Of a stretch of DNA of 64,000 nucleotides, positions 62,225-64,000 are shown in pieces. Both the position numbers and the translations under genes were made by a program. How positions within the stretch are numbered: the first letter of the stretch is position 1; each line of letters starts with the position of its first letter. The stretch comes from Lodderomyces elongisporus (Eukaryota; Ascomycota; Pichiomycetes; Serinales; Debaryomycetaceae), in NCBI RefSeq assembly GCF_030384665.1, contig NC_083673.1, forward strand, positions 2,799,501 through 2,863,500, given 5' to 3'. Below the pieces are notes generated by a model. It did no database searches. It was not told the origin of the DNA and worked only from the letters and a program-made list of their open reading frames with translations.

Positions 62225-64000
62225 TTGTACTTGATGAAATATTTGAATAAGAAAGTAGCAATTCTAGTTATTCGTTGAAAGTTCTGTTTTTTCTCTTTGT
62301 TATTATTATTGTTGTTCTGCCTTCTTCCTAGTCTTATTCTTGATTCTTATTCTTAATCTCCTTCCTTTCAAAAAAAAAATTTTCCTGTTGCCTAACAGAT
62401 CAAGGATGAACTAAGCTGCTATTTATAAAACTTTTTTTTTCTTATTTATTTCTTAATTCTAAGCGAGTGTGAACTATTGATTAGTGGGTGTTGGTAACCT
62501 TCTACTTGATATGATCGAATGAGAGCAACTCTCTTTGGTTCTGGTGTTACCCTTGATTATGTTTGTGGCTGTTTTTTATGTCCGTAACACTGTGACTTTA
62601 CAAAACTCAAATTGATCGAAGATCTTTTTCTTGATGAAACTTTGCCAGTTTTTTTTTTATTGATGTCTTTTTTTTTTCTTCTTTTTACTTTTTTTTACCC
62701 TTCTTTGAAACTCGATTTTTGGTGGTGGTGAACTTTGGCCTTAATTGAATATTTATTGACAAAGAGAACCTAGAAGGAAAATAAAAAATTAAAAGAAAAA
62801 TTAAATTTAAAATAAAATAAACACACACAAAAAAGGGGGGAAAGGAAAAAATTTTAAAAAAAGAAAATTTCCAAAGTAAAATAAGCGTATGTAATTTCAG
62901 TTGAGATTTGGGCTTATGTACACTACTTTCAAGGGGGACAAACAACTGCTTTAAAAAAAATTATAACAAGGACACTGGCTTAGAAATATATTGTCAAGTA
63001 GAAGCAAATACGAAAATATATATACCCACATATACAGCCCTTTCAGTTTTTTATATTATCAACACATTTGTATGCCATGTAAAATTAATAACCTTGTAAT
63101 CATTTCTAAAATGAAAGTTTTGTAAAAGTATTGTGAAAAAAAAAAATTTGCTGTACAATTGTAGCTGGAAAGCAAAGGTGCGACGCGTCGAGTTAAGTAT
63201 GGAAAATGGAACTGAAACTTGGGATTAGTAAGAGAAAATAAAAAAAAAAAAGAGAGAAAAATAAAAGAGAGAAAAAGAGAAAAAAAACAGGACGCGTCTT
63301 TTCTATTGTTCATTTTACGTTCGTATGCTTTACTTTGATGATCTGCCAATTACAAACTGGTACAAGAACATTTTCTGTTAGGCTTATACCAATTGCAAAA
63401 CTCTTCCCAAATTTTTCAACATACAATTGGTCATCAACGCCAGCTTGTACAAGTATGTGTACTGGTATATGCACTAATATGTGTACTAGTATGTGTACTG
63501 GCATGTGTGTTTGTATCTGTGTTTCTCTATGTATATACGAATTGCTTGCTCCTTCACTTTGCATTTTCAACCACCAATTTTAATCAAAGAATCAATCCAA
63601 TTGGCACAAGTCCTTCAAAAAGATGTGAGCTGAGTATTTAGTATCTTATGAACTAAGTATATTCTAGTTACCCTTGAGTAGTGTAAACGGTTTAAAATTG
63701 ACAAGCAAAATCTCTATGAGAGTGTACCTTACTGTTTGCAAACATTTTCCCATATGTTTTTTTGGTTGCAAATTCAAACCAAATTTTCTATTTTTTTTCA
63801 GGATTCTTCTTCTGATACTTTTTTTAAGGAGGAAACTGTAGTGGTTTGTCCCCTGTAACAAGAAGTTATATATATATATATATATATACTATTACACCTC
63901 ATTAGGAATCAGCAATTGAAACAACCATAGCACTCCTAAAAAAAGCAGATCAATCCTACATTGTATGTTTTATACAAAGATTGCACACTAAGAATCAATT
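62225..64000. other. Right-end intergenic region
   Basis: No gene is supported in the last 1.8 kb. The first 500 bases should be the promoter of the Uds1-like gene, with T runs at 62429-62438 and 62651-62695. Two ACGCGT boxes lie at 63183-63188 (inside a perfect CGACGCGTCG palindrome) and 63292-63297. ATGTGTACTNGTATGTGTACT-type tandem words occur at about 63454-63508, and TA repeats at about 63868-63889. Confidence 0.5.
63181..63297 (+). promoter_or_regulatory. Pair of ACGCGT boxes
   Basis: ACGCGT at 63183-63188 within a 10-base palindrome, and again at 63292-63297, about 110 bases apart. They could serve the Uds1-like gene (about 1 kb away) or a gene beyond the window. Confidence 0.4.

Overview
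This is nuclear DNA from a budding yeast of the CUG-Ser (CTG) clade, most like a Lodderomyces/Candida parapsilosis-group species. Evidence for the clade: all recognised proteins are closest to Candida/Saccharomyces families; Leu is mostly TTG; CTG falls at variable or Ser-like positions (ERG10 codon 28, the kinase Q-x-CTG repeat at 12957-12982, five CTGs spaced every 9 bases at 53322-53360 in the ESCRT-I gene). The long, AT-rich, repeat-filled gaps point to Lodderomyces elongisporus or a near relative, but the species call is an inference. Residue names below use standard decoding; CTG should probably be read as Ser.

Layout, left to right: ERG10 (+), an ECD/SGT1-family gene (+), an ENV9-like lipid-droplet SDR (-), gluconokinase (-), SUV3 (-), a YPL150W-like kinase (+), eIF3m (+), MET7/FPGS (-), a cyclin-box protein (+), LYS21-type homocitrate synthase (+), a secreted aspartyl protease (-), CHS7 (-), MDM34 (-), a glutathione peroxidase with a long acidic tail (+), ISW2 (-, spliced), an RME1-like zinc-finger factor (-), AGP3 permease (-), a PST/YCP4 flavodoxin-like quinone reductase (-), VMA9 (-, spliced), VPS23/STP22 (+), CBF5 (+), an SCC4/MAU2-like cohesin loader (-), and a Uds1-like coiled-coil protein (-). 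That is 23 genes in 64 kb, separated by gaps of up to 3 kb. I see no convincing tRNA, rRNA, transposon, virus-derived or CRISPR sequence.

The genes are independent housekeeping and regulatory loci rather than a cluster. Themes that link some of them: two redox genes (GPX, PST) each carry four CCCCT elements just upstream of the ATG; five copies of TCACGTGA all lie in gaps, two of them with Gcn4-type sites upstream of LYS21; MluI-box (ACGCGT) sites lie upstream of the cohesin-loader gene, the cyclin-like gene and the right-hand end. Two genes, ISW2 and VMA9, have very short first exons (18 and 8 nt) and canonical yeast introns, so simple ORF calling gives them wrong N-termini. Start codons were also corrected for the kinase (11559), MDM34 (34346), RME1-like (44075) and SCC4-like (59855) genes, whose open frames extend upstream to a non-ATG codon.

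I did not find a clear new multi-gene system. The most unusual items are the GPX fused to a 280-residue acidic tail, the aspartyl protease lacking a propeptide, the (GGGGA)4 tract before the PST gene, and a possible short unannotated ORF at 22833-23003.
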